A DNA stretch of 7,019 nt from DATKQI01 sp035532755 (GCA_035532755.1 DATKQI010000086.1:1-7019); one strand, 5' to 3'; positions 1 through 6,629 are shown, numbered from the stretch's first letter. Notes: generated from the letters alone by a model not told the origin. A program made the numbers and translations.

Positions 1-1
1 G

Positions 2-613
2 ACGCATGCCGGCGCCGAGGCACAGGTGGCGGCGCTGGCCGACGATATCGCCTATCACAGCCATGACCTCGACGACGGGCTGCGCGCGCGGCTGTTCGAG
101 ATCGACGACATCGCCCATCTGCCGGTGGTGCACGAGGCGGCGGAAGCGGCACGGCGGATCGGCCTGGGCATCCCGCCCGCCCGCCTGCGGCACGAGACGA
201 TCCGCCGGGTGATCGACCGGATGGTGACGGATGTGGTGGCCGAATCCCGCCGCCGGCTGGAGGCGCTCGATCCCGCCGATGCCGATGCGGTGCGCGCGGC
301 TCCGGGGCCGGTGGTAGGGTTCTCCCCGCCGATGGCCGAGGCCAACCGGGCGATCAAGGAGTTCCTGTTCGCCCGGATGTACCGCCACTGGCGGGTGAAC
401 CGGATGACGCGCAAGGCCGGGAAGGTGGCGGGCGAACTGTTCGCGCTGCTGCACGCCGACCCGTCCCTGCTGCCTGACGACTGGCGCACCCAGGCCGCGG
501 GCAGCGAACCCGCCCGCGCGGCGGTGATCGTCTGCGACTACATCGCCGGCATGACCGACCGTTTCGCGCTCGACGAGCACCGCCGCCTGACCGATCCCAC
601 CATCACCGGCTGA
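2..613 (+). CDS. dgt: dGTPase-like HD-domain triphosphohydrolase, C-terminal part (5' end outside window)
   Basis: The frame is open from the first bases of the window, so only the last 203 codons are visible; family members are usually close to 400 residues. Dgt-type enzymes hydrolyse dNTPs (classically dGTP) to the deoxynucleoside and triphosphate in the cytoplasm. The visible part starts with the family signature EAQVAALADDIAYHSHDLDDG, whose DDIAYHSHDLDDG section carries the last metal-binding Asp of the HD domain. Further on lies the C-terminal motif FLFARMYRHWRV, typical of alphaproteobacterial dGTPase-like proteins. The conserved residues continue upstream of the GTG at 26, so that GTG is internal and not the start. 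The TGA stop lies 4 nt before argS, which suggests co-transcription. Substrate preference cannot be read from this half; many homologues are annotated only as dGTPase-like. Confidence 0.93.
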   Translation, partial: THAGAEAQVAALADDIAYHSHDLDDGLRARLFEIDDIAHLPVVHEAAEAARRIGLGIPPARLRHETIRRVIDRMVTDVVAESRRRLEALDPADADAVRAAPGPVVGFSPPMAEANRAIKEFLFARMYRHWRVNRMTRKAGKVAGELFALLHADPSLLPDDWRTQAAGSEPARAAVIVCDYIAGMTDRFALDEHRRLTDPTITG

Positions 614-617
614 TCCA

Positions 618-2405
618 ATGACCCAGAATCTCTACACCGCCATCCAGCGCATCGTGGCGGCCGCATTGCCGGCCCTGGTGCCAGACCTGCCGGCCGATCT
701 GCTCGGCCGGATCGAGGTGACGCCGACGCGCGAGGCCGCGCATGGCGACATGGCGACCAACGCCGCGCTGGTGGCGGCGAAGGCGGCGCGGCGCAGGCCG
801 GCTGATCTCGCGGCCGATCTCGCCGCGGCGCTGCGTGCGGCCCCCGGGATCGAGGCGGCGGAGGCGGCAGGGCCGGGCTTCGTCAACCTGCGCCTTTCTC
901 CGGCGCTGCTGCTTGCGCAGGTGCCGGCGATGCTGCGCGCGGGCGTGGCCTATGGCGACTGTTCGCTGGGCCAGGGGGTACGGACGAACGTGGAATACGT
1001 CTCCGCCAATCCCACCGGGCCGATGCATGTGGGCCACTGCCGGGGCGCGGTGGTGGGCGATGCGCTGGCGAATCTGCTGGCCAAGGCCGGGTTCGCGGTG
1101 ACGAAGGAATACTACATCAACGACGCGGGCGCGCAGGTTGCCGCCCTCGCCTGGGCCGCATACTGGCGCTACCTCCAGGCACTCGGCACGACGATGCGCG
1201 AGGAGGCGTTCGCCGCCGCGGCGCCGGGCGGGCTGCAGTATCCGGGCGAGTACCTGGTGCCGGTCGGTGAGGCTCTGGCCGCGCGCCACGGCACGGCACT
1301 CGCCGGGCCGGATGCCACCATCGCCGACCCGGCGCTGTGGCTGGAGACCGTGCGGACCGAGACCGTGGCGCTGATGATGGAGGCGATCCGCGCGGACCTC
1401 GCACTGCTCGGCGTGGAGCAGGCGGTGTTCAGCTCCGAGCGCGCGCTGGTGGCGCGCGGGGCGGTGGATGCGGTGATCGCCGCGCTGGACGCCAGGGGCG
1501 TGCTGTACGAGGGCGTGCTGGAACCGCCCAAGGGAAAGTTGCCGGAGGATTGGGAGCCGCGGGCGCAGACCCTGTTCCGTGCCACCGATTTCGGCGACGA
1601 CGTAGACCGGCCGCTGCGCAAATCCGACGGCTCCAACACCTATTTCGCGAACGACATCGCCTACCACGCCGACAAGGCAGGGCGCGGCTTTCCGCTGATG
1701 ATCGACATCTGGGGCGCGGACCACGGCGGCTACGTCTCGCGGATGAAGGCGGCGGTGAAGGCGGTGAGCGGCGGGGCGGCGGAGTTGGAGATCGTGCTGT
1801 GCCAGATCGTGCGCATCGTGCGCGGCGGGCAGCCGGTGAAGATGAGCAAGCGCGCCGGCACCTACGTGACCCTGCGCGACCTGATCGAGGAGGTGGGGCG
1901 CGATTCGGTGCGCTTCACCATGCTCACGCGCAAATCCGACGCGCAGATGGAATTCGACCTCGACCAGGCGGTGGCACAGACGCGCGAGAATCCGGTGTTC
2001 TACGTGCAATACGCCCATGCCCGCTGCCGCAGCGTGCTGCGCGCCGCCGAGCAGAGCCTGGGCGCGGCGGCGGTCACGCCCGAGGCATTGGCCGGCGCGG
2101 CGTTGGACAGTCTTTCGGCCGAGGCCGAGATGGCGCTGGTCCGCCGGCTGATCGCCTGGCCGCGACTCGTGGAAGGCGCCGCACAAGCCCGCGAGCCGCA
2201 TAGAATCGCGTTTTTCCTGTATGACCTCGCGGGCGATTTTCATATGCTCTGGAACCGCGGGCGCGACGACTCGACGCTTCGCTTCCTGCAGGCGGATCGG
2301 CCTGCCGAAACATTGGCGCGGCTTGCCCTGGTTGCAGCCACGTCTGTCGTCATCCGCTCCGGTTTGGCCGTTCTGGGGGTGACCCCGGTTGAGGAGATGC
2401 GCTAG
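618..2405 (+). CDS. argS: Arginyl-tRNA synthetase
   Basis: This is a complete class Ia arginyl-tRNA synthetase of 595 residues, normal for the family; it attaches arginine to tRNA-Arg using ATP in the cytoplasm. Residues 1-100 form the N-terminal tRNA-recognition (Add-1) region, with GPGFVNLRL near its end. The catalytic core carries the signature SANPTGPMHVGH, with the HIGH motif as HVGH at residues 137-140. Later come WGADHGGYVSRMKAA and a canonical KMSKR loop at 408-412. The C-terminal DALR anticodon-binding helical domain starts near YVQYAHARC (residue 462) and ends with the usual LAVLGV...EEMR tail. The ATG at 618 follows the dgt stop by 4 nt; no strong Shine-Dalgarno is visible, so coupling to dgt is likely. 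From about 2199 to the stop, codons are less G/C-biased than in the rest of the gene, including one AGA. Confidence 0.98.
   Translation: MTQNLYTAIQRIVAAALPALVPDLPADLLGRIEVTPTREAAHGDMATNAALVAAKAARRRPADLAADLAAALRAAPGIEAAEAAGPGFVNLRLSPALLLAQVPAMLRAGVAYGDCSLGQGVRTNVEYVSANPTGPMHVGHCRGAVVGDALANLLAKAGFAVTKEYYINDAGAQVAALAWAAYWRYLQALGTTMREEAFAAAAPGGLQYPGEYLVPVGEALAARHGTALAGPDATIADPALWLETVRTETVALMMEAIRADLALLGVEQAVFSSERALVARGAVDAVIAALDARGVLYEGVLEPPKGKLPEDWEPRAQTLFRATDFGDDVDRPLRKSDGSNTYFANDIAYHADKAGRGFPLMIDIWGADHGGYVSRMKAAVKAVSGGAAELEIVLCQIVRIVRGGQPVKMSKRAGTYVTLRDLIEEVGRDSVRFTMLTRKSDAQMEFDLDQAVAQTRENPVFYVQYAHARCRSVLRAAEQSLGAAAVTPEALAGAALDSLSAEAEMALVRRLIAWPRLVEGAAQAREPHRIAFFLYDLAGDFHMLWNRGRDDSTLRFLQADRPAETLARLALVAATSVVIRSGLAVLGVTPVEEMR
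2391..2396 (+). promoter_or_regulatory. Shine-Dalgarno for the SPOR-domain gene, inside argS
   Basis: GAGGAG lies 11 nt upstream of the GTG at 2408, within the last codons of argS. It supports the GTG as the real start even though only 2 nt separate the two genes. The spacing is slightly long. Confidence 0.5.
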
Positions 2406-2407
2406 CC

Positions 2408-3220
2408 GTGTCTGAAGATCTGCAAATTCCACCCCCCGGCTACCGCACGCCCGGCTATCGCGGCACGCGGCGCGGATGGAGCCAGGACCCGGAGATGCGG
2501 CGCCTTGCGCTGATCGCGGGCGGCATCGGCGCGGTGCTGGTGATCGTGGTGGGCATGTGGGGGTTCTCCGGCGGCGGCAGCAATACGGCGCCTGTGATCG
2601 AGCCGGCATCCGGGCCGGTGAAGGTGCGCCCAACCAATCCCGGCGGCATGAAGATTGTCGGCGCGAACGACCAGGTTCTGTCCGACCAGGCGCAGGGCGG
2701 GCCCACGCATCTCGCCCCGCCACCGCAGGTGCCGAACCCGCAGGCGCTGAGCCAGCAGGACGCCGCGACCGCGTCCGGAACATCTACGCCGGGAACAGCC
2801 ACGCCGACTCCACCGCCTGCGCCGGACCAGTTCGCGCTGCCCATGCCGCCACCGCCTCCGCCGGGCTATGTCGCGCCCGCCGCGCCGACGACGGCGCTGG
2901 CCGCGGCGCAACCCGTTTCACCGGCCGCTCCAGCCATCGCGCCCGCAACCGGCGGGACGGCGGCCGGGGCCGGGCAGGGGACGCAGGTGCAGCTTGCGGC
3001 GCTCGATTCGCGACAGCGCGCGCGGGTGGAGTGGCAGCATCTGCAGCAGCGCATGCCGGGGCTGCTCGCCGGGCGGCAGCCGGACATCGTCAAGGCCGTG
3101 GTCAACGGCAAGACATTCTGGCGGCTGCGCATGAACGGCTTCGCCACGATCGCCCAGGCCACCTCGTTCTGCGCGCAGGTGCGGGCGAAGGGCGCCAGTT
3201 GTTCGATCGCCACCTTCTGA
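2408..3220 (+). CDS. SPOR-domain protein with one membrane anchor
   Basis: This 270-residue protein has three visible parts. A short cytoplasmic N-terminus rich in Pro, Gly and Tyr is followed by one hydrophobic helix at about residues 33-53, preceded by RR. A long low-complexity Pro/Ala/Thr linker (about 55-185, including PMPPPPPPGY) presumably spans the periplasm. The C-terminus (about 190-270) matches a SPOR domain: it opens VQLAALDSRQRARVEWQHLQ, contains FWRLRMNGFATIAQATSFC and ends in a short Cys-containing strand. SPOR domains bind peptidoglycan glycan strands stripped of peptides, typically at division sites. The start is GTG, 2 nt after argS, with GAGGAG upstream. Cys255 and Cys265 could form a disulfide. 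The nearby nagZ fits a cell-wall role. The precise partner is unknown; it is not assignable to FtsN or DedD from sequence alone. Confidence 0.9.
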   Translation: MSEDLQIPPPGYRTPGYRGTRRGWSQDPEMRRLALIAGGIGAVLVIVVGMWGFSGGGSNTAPVIEPASGPVKVRPTNPGGMKIVGANDQVLSDQAQGGPTHLAPPPQVPNPQALSQQDAATASGTSTPGTATPTPPPAPDQFALPMPPPPPPGYVAPAAPTTALAAAQPVSPAAPAIAPATGGTAAGAGQGTQVQLAALDSRQRARVEWQHLQQRMPGLLAGRQPDIVKAVVNGKTFWRLRMNGFATIAQATSFCAQVRAKGASCSIATF

Positions 3221-3241
3221 CTCCGCCGCGTTGATCCGCCG

Positions 3242-4237
3242 ATGATGAAGGCGGCCATCGTCGGCCTGTCCGGCCCCGCGCTGCTGGCGGAGGAGGCGGC
3301 GTTGCTGCGCGCCGCGCCGCCGACGGGCGTGATCCTGTTTTCCCGCAACATCGAGGGTCCGGCACAGCTTGCCGCACTGATGCAGGCGCTGCGCGGCGTG
3401 CTGTCGGCAGGGGCGGTGCTGATGGTCGATCAGGAAGGCGGGCGTGTGGCGCGGCTGCGGCCGCCGCACTGGCGCGCGCACCCGCCGGCTGCCGCCATCG
3501 GGCGGCTGCACGAGACAGACCCGGATGCCGGCCTGCGCGCGGCGTGGTTGCAGGGGGCGCTGATCGGAATCGACTGCGCCGCCGCCGGGTTCACCGTCGC
3601 CACAGCGCCGATGCTGGACTTGCACGTGCCCGGCGCGAGCAACGTGGTGGGGGACCGTGCGTTCGCAACCGCGCCGGATGCGGTGGCCGCTCTTGGCCGC
3701 GCCTGTGCCGAAGGGCTGCTGGCGGCCGGTGTGATGCCGGTGGGCAAGCACGCGCCGGGGCATGGGCGGGCGCGGGTGGACAGCCACGAATCGCTGCCCG
3801 AGGTGGGGGCCGAGGGGTTCGACGACGGGCTGGTGCCGTTCATCGCCAATGCCGATCTGCCCTGGATGATGACCGCCCACATTCTTTACACCGCGCTGGA
3901 TGCCGATCGGCCGGCAACATTGTCGGCCCGCGTGATCGAGCGGATCATCCGCGGGCGGATCGGGTTCGGGGGATTGCTGGTGTCGGATGATCTGGGGATG
4001 GGCGCGCTGTCCGGTGCGCCGGCGGAGCGGGCGGCCGCGGCGATCACGGCGGGATGCGACATCGCGCTGCATTGCTCCGGCGTCCCGGCGGAGACCGAGG
4101 CGGTGCTGGAGGCGGTGCCGGCGCTTGCCGGGGCCGCGCAGGCCCGGCTCGCGGCCGCGCAGGCCAAGGTGCGGCGATCGGTGCGGGACACCGACGGGGC
4201 GGCGCTTGCGGCCGAGCGCGACAGGCTGCTCGCGTGA
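3242..4237 (+). CDS. nagZ: Beta-N-acetylhexosaminidase NagZ (GH3 family)
   Basis: NagZ removes N-acetylglucosamine from GlcNAc-anhydroMurNAc (peptides) in the cytoplasm during peptidoglycan recycling. In species with inducible AmpC its products feed beta-lactamase regulation; no ampC or ampR is visible here. The 331 residues match the usual length of about 340. Key motifs are VDQEGGRVARLRPP near residues 61-74; KHAPGHG (K169, H170) followed by the DSH loop, in which D180 and H182 are the expected acid/base dyad; and LLVSDDLGMGAL, whose first Asp (D249) aligns with the catalytic nucleophile. All expected active-site residues are present. Two adjacent ATG codons (3242 and 3245) are possible starts; neither has a clear Shine-Dalgarno. 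The 21-nt gap after the SPOR gene holds no terminator-like hairpin. The stop overlaps the next gene's start by 4 nt (GTGA). Confidence 0.95.
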   Translation: MMKAAIVGLSGPALLAEEAALLRAAPPTGVILFSRNIEGPAQLAALMQALRGVLSAGAVLMVDQEGGRVARLRPPHWRAHPPAAAIGRLHETDPDAGLRAAWLQGALIGIDCAAAGFTVATAPMLDLHVPGASNVVGDRAFATAPDAVAALGRACAEGLLAAGVMPVGKHAPGHGRARVDSHESLPEVGAEGFDDGLVPFIANADLPWMMTAHILYTALDADRPATLSARVIERIIRGRIGFGGLLVSDDLGMGALSGAPAERAAAAITAGCDIALHCSGVPAETEAVLEAVPALAGAAQARLAAAQAKVRRSVRDTDGAALAAERDRLLA

Positions 4238-4935
4238 TCGCCTTTGTCATCCAGATCGCCATTGAGGTCGCGGCGGCGATCCTGGCCATCACCCTGCACG
4301 AGGCGGCGCACGGCTATGCCGCGCTGGCGCTGGGCGACGACACGGCGAAGCTTGCCGGGCGGCTGTCGCTGAACCCGCTGCGCCATGTCGATCGCACCGG
4401 CACCATCATCCTGCCGGGGCTGCTGCTGATCGGGCAGTTGCTGACGCTCGGACGCGTGGAATTCATGTTCGGCTGGGCGAAGCCGGTGCCGGTGGGGGCG
4501 TGGAAGTTCCGCGACCCGCGCCGCGGCATGGCGCTGGTGGCCGTCGCCGGGCCGGCGATGAACTTCTTCCTGGCCTGGCTCGGCGCATTGGCCGCCTATG
4601 CGCTGCCGCATCTGCCGGGCGTGATGGCAGGGCCGGCGACGGGCTTTCTGCAAGCCTTCATTCTGTACAATCTCGTGCTCGGGCTGTTCAACCTGATCCC
4701 GGTGCCGCCGCTGGATGGTGGGCGCATCGTCGTGGGGCTGCTGCCGCTGCCGCTCGCCCGCGTCTGGGCCGGGATCGAGCGGCAGGGCATCCTGCTGGTG
4801 CTGCTGGTGGTGTTCATCCTGCCCCTGGTGCTGCGCCAGTTCGGCGTGCTGTTCGATCCGGTGCAGGCGGGGCTGATGCACGTGCTGCCCTGGGCGGAGA
4901 AGCTGGTGCTGCGGCTCGCCGGGCATCATGTCTGA
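4234..4935 (+). CDS. Site-2 protease family (M50) membrane metalloprotease
   Basis: This 233-residue, very hydrophobic protein resembles the short bacterial M50 peptidases that lack PDZ and CBS domains. The zinc motif HEAAH is at residues 22-26 inside the first membrane helix (LAITLHEAAHGYAALALGD), followed by the characteristic LNPLRHVD...GTIILPG stretch. The third zinc ligand is probably D161 in FNLIPVPPLDGGR. About four to five hydrophobic segments are visible, the last near ILLVLLVVFILPLVL. Such enzymes cut substrates within the membrane; the substrate here is unknown. I take GTG 4234 as the start because it gives a 4-nt overlap with nagZ and because the open frame further upstream (to 4054) encodes only low-complexity Gly/Ala/Arg sequence lying inside nagZ. 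Its end overlaps scpA by 8 nt, so coupled translation with both neighbours is likely. Confidence 0.92.
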   Translation: MIAFVIQIAIEVAAAILAITLHEAAHGYAALALGDDTAKLAGRLSLNPLRHVDRTGTIILPGLLLIGQLLTLGRVEFMFGWAKPVPVGAWKFRDPRRGMALVAVAGPAMNFFLAWLGALAAYALPHLPGVMAGPATGFLQAFILYNLVLGLFNLIPVPPLDGGRIVVGLLPLPLARVWAGIERQGILLVLLVVFILPLVLRQFGVLFDPVQAGLMHVLPWAEKLVLRLAGHHV

Positions 4936-5698
4936 GGCATCGCTCTCGCCGGCTTCGGATGCGCTGCTGCTGCGGCTGGAAGGGTTCGAAGGGCCGCTGG
5001 ACCTGCTGCTCGATCTCGCGCGGGGACAGAAGGTCGATCTCGCGCGCATCTCCATCCTGTCCCTGGTCGAGCAATACCTGGTGGTGATCGAGGGCGCGCG
5101 GCGGGTGCGGCTCGAACTGGCGGCGGATTGGCTGGTGATGGCGGCATGGCTGACCTGGCTGAAATCCCGCCTGCTGCTGCCCGCCGGCACCGAGGCGGCG
5201 GAACAGGCCGAGCAGGCGGCGGACGTGTTGGCCGCAAGGCTGGCCGACCTCCAGGCGATTCGCGCGGCGGCTGTGTGGCTGGGCGCGCGCCCGCAACTGG
5301 GGCAGGATGTGTTCGCCCGCGGCGCGCCGGAGAGCTTCACCGAGACGGATCGCTCCCGCCTCGCGCTCGACCTGCCGGGGCTGATGCGGGCCTATCTGGC
5401 CGCCCTGCGCCGCGCCGCCGGCAGCCGCACCTACCAGCCTCGGCCGATGACGCTGTGGAGCGTGCAGGATGCGCTGCGGCGGCTCGGCTCGCTGCTGGGC
5501 AGCCTGCCGGACTGGACGAGCCTGGAGCGGTTCCTGCCGGACGATCTGGCGGACCCGCAGGCCCGCCGCACCGCCGTGGCCAGCACGCTGATGGCCGGGC
5601 TGGAGATGGCGCGCGACGGGGCGCTGCGGCTGCGGCAGGAGACGGCGTTCGGGCCGATCCTGTTTCGGAGTGGGCCGGAGGGGGAAGGGGCCAAGTAG
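4928..5698 (+). CDS. scpA: Segregation and condensation protein A (kleisin)
   Basis: ScpA is the kleisin subunit that bridges the Smc ATPase heads and recruits ScpB dimers in the bacterial condensin that organises and segregates chromosomes. The 256-residue product has the N-terminal signature LEGFEGPLDLLLDL (residues 17-30), the following DLARISILSLVEQYL, the helical WLVMAAWLTWLKSRLLLP segment and a C-terminal winged-helix part ending with ETAFGPILFR. This C-terminal domain is the Smc head contact in characterised homologues. The ATG overlaps the end of the M50 gene by 8 nt and has no strong Shine-Dalgarno, suggesting coupled translation. No scpB follows: the next gene is convergent and unrelated. 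The short tail after FGPILFR (SGPEGEGAK) is unremarkable. I see no frameshift or missing motif. Confidence 0.93.
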   Translation: MSEASLSPASDALLLRLEGFEGPLDLLLDLARGQKVDLARISILSLVEQYLVVIEGARRVRLELAADWLVMAAWLTWLKSRLLLPAGTEAAEQAEQAADVLAARLADLQAIRAAAVWLGARPQLGQDVFARGAPESFTETDRSRLALDLPGLMRAYLAALRRAAGSRTYQPRPMTLWSVQDALRRLGSLLGSLPDWTSLERFLPDDLADPQARRTAVASTLMAGLEMARDGALRLRQETAFGPILFRSGPEGEGAK

Positions 5699-5713
5699 GC
5701 CGGATGCAAGCGA

Positions 5714-6478
5714 TCAGGCGAAGACGCGCGGGCGCAGGCCGGCGTGGAACCAGGTGATCAGGGAATAGATGTCATAGACCGGCAGGTTGACGGCCGCCCG
5801 CAGGGCGGCGGCGTAGGGCGGCATGTTGGTGCATTCCAGCACGATCGCGCCTACCTCCGGGTGCCTGGCGACGAGTTCCCTGCCCGCATCCGGGATGTCC
5901 TGCTCCGCCAGCGCGATATCCATGTCCTGTTTTTCGGCCTTGATGAGGACGCGGAAGAACTCCCGGCCATTCTCCGTGCCCACCACAGGCGTGTCGGGCG
6001 GCACGCCGGCGGCCGCGAGATGGGCGGGGGTGAGGGTTGAGCCGCTGACGGTGACGAGGCCGACCCGCTTCCCGGGCGGCAGTGCCGCCTGCACCCACGG
6101 CACCTGCATCAGCGAAGACGTGGCGACCGGAACGCCCGTGGCGGCGGCGATCTCCTGCTGGAACAGCGAAAGGAAGCCGCAATTGGTGGTGATCGCCTCG
6201 GCGCCCAGATCGACCAGATCCCTGGCGGCCTCGATGAAATCGGGCAGCAGGCCCCGGGCGCCGTTCAGGACGACTTTTTCCGGGCTTGCGCCGCGCACCA
6301 CGCGATAGAGCACCGGAAACGGCCAGGTCCGGCCGTTGCCCATGTCCCCCGGAATACGCGGAAAGCGGGCCTCCAGCATCAGGATGCCGAGCGGCGCGCC
6401 GTAGATCGCCTTGCCGCCGCGGGCGGGATTGGCGGCGTTGGACGGGGCGGGGTTGGACAAGATGGGGAGGGAGGCCAT
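5714..6478 (-). CDS. Aspartate/glutamate racemase superfamily protein
   Basis: With the start at 6478 the product is 254 residues, a normal size for the Asp/Glu/hydantoin racemase superfamily. These cytoplasmic enzymes use two cysteines as proton donor and acceptor. Both are present: EAITTNCGFLSLF in the first half and IVLECTNMPPYAAALR in the second (codons about 6179-6181 and 5831-5833). Other recognisable stretches are GILMLEARFPRIPGDMGN, WPFPVLYRVV and VGLVTVSGSTLT. The substrate cannot be deduced; Asp, Glu, hydantoin or a malonate-type acid are all possible. An in-frame ATG at 6532 would add 18 residues. I prefer 6478 because the extension uses codons unlike the rest (CGA, GAA, CCT, CTT, GCA, AGA), and because GAAGAG sits 7 nt before the inner ATG. 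The gene is convergent with scpA with only 15 nt between the stops, so it is not part of that operon. Its G/C-rich codon use gives no sign of recent transfer. Confidence 0.87.
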   Translation of the reverse strand: MASLPILSNPAPSNAANPARGGKAIYGAPLGILMLEARFPRIPGDMGNGRTWPFPVLYRVVRGASPEKVVLNGARGLLPDFIEAARDLVDLGAEAITTNCGFLSLFQQEIAAATGVPVATSSLMQVPWVQAALPPGKRVGLVTVSGSTLTPAHLAAAGVPPDTPVVGTENGREFFRVLIKAEKQDMDIALAEQDIPDAGRELVARHPEVGAIVLECTNMPPYAAALRAAVNLPVYDIYSLITWFHAGLRPRVFA

Positions 6479-6485
6479 GGCGTGT

Positions 6486-6491
6486 CTCTTC
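6486..6491 (-). promoter_or_regulatory. Probable Shine-Dalgarno for the racemase gene
   Basis: On the minus strand GAAGAG lies 7 nt before the ATG at 6478. It is a modest match to the anti-SD sequence but has good spacing, and it favours this ATG. The competing ATG at 6532 has only GGTGA 4 nt upstream. Confidence 0.4.
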
Positions 6492-6574
6492 GCTGCGATG
6501 ACGGACCAAAGGGAAGGCGCTTCGGATCGCATAATTTCACCACGAATGGAACGATGCGCTCCGGGCCAGGTTCT

Positions 6575-6609
6575 TCACGGCAGCATCGCGACGATGCGGC
6601 TCGCCGTGA
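6575..6609 (+). repeat. Nested inverted repeat (compound hairpin) in the leader of the exported-protein gene
   Basis: The outer arms TCACGGC (6575-6581) and GCCGTGA (6603-6609) are perfect complements and could gain a U-G pair at 6574/6610. Inside them GCATCG (6583-6588) and CGATGC (6592-6597) pair perfectly around a CGA loop. A competing hairpin uses CGGCTC (6597-6602) and GAGCCG (6608-6613) with a 5-nt loop; it excludes the outer stem and touches the first base of the Shine-Dalgarno sequence. It may be an operator for a dimeric regulator, an RNA control element or chance in GC-rich DNA. No U-tract follows, so it is not a standard intrinsic terminator. Confidence 0.5.
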
Positions 6610-6612
6610 GCC

Positions 6613-6619
6613 GGAAGGA
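6613..6619 (+). promoter_or_regulatory. Shine-Dalgarno for the exported-protein gene
   Basis: GGAAGGA ends 10 nt before ATG 6630. It is one of the best ribosome-binding matches in the window and decides the start in favour of 6630 over the in-frame ATGs at 6594 and 6636. Confidence 0.6.
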
Positions 6620-6629
6620 TTTGATCGTC

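Larger units (their letters stand above)
6479..6629. other. Divergent intergenic region between the racemase gene and the exported-protein gene
   Basis: These 151 nt must carry the promoters of two divergently oriented genes. I see no convincing -35/-10 pair on either strand. A CATAAT-like hexamer at 6530-6535 on the plus strand has no matching -35 element 16-18 nt upstream. The right half is dominated by inverted repeats (6574-6613). An 8-bp direct repeat, ACGATGCG, occurs at 6551-6558 and 6591-6598, 40 bp apart. Confidence 0.6.

Noticed and set aside
603..2783. Very long minus-strand open frame (726 codons) opposite argS
   Set aside because: It is Arg/Ala/His/Gly-rich with no recognisable motif and mirrors argS, whose motifs are complete; in GC-rich genes the antisense frames often lack stops.
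2770..2890. Repetitive Pro/Thr-coding stretch in the SPOR gene as a possible tandem repeat
   Set aside because: It is low-complexity linker coding without a regular repeat unit.
2918..4072. Minus-strand open frame of 384 codons opposite the SPOR gene and nagZ
   Set aside because: It is Arg/His/Gln-rich without domain signatures and is explained as the antisense shadow of nagZ.
4054..4233. Upstream extension of the M50 reading frame
   Set aside because: The 60 extra residues are Gly/Ala/Arg-rich out-of-frame nagZ sequence; GTG 4234 gives the expected protein and a standard 4-nt overlap.
3886..5340. Minus-strand open frame of 484 codons opposite nagZ, the M50 gene and scpA
   Set aside because: Its product is low-complexity Ser/Arg/Gln-rich sequence spanning three well-supported plus-strand genes; no motif or ribosome site was seen.
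5688..5700. Possible terminator after scpA (GGCC-AAGTA-GGCC)
   Set aside because: The stem is only 4 bp and no U-tract follows.
5823..6308. Plus-strand open frame of 161 codons inside the racemase gene
   Set aside because: It is Ser/Thr/Ala-rich without motifs, whereas the minus strand has both catalytic cysteine motifs.
6530..6535. CATAAT as a -10 box for the exported-protein gene
   Set aside because: No -35-like sequence lies 16-18 nt upstream, so it is only a chance AT-rich hexamer as far as the sequence shows.
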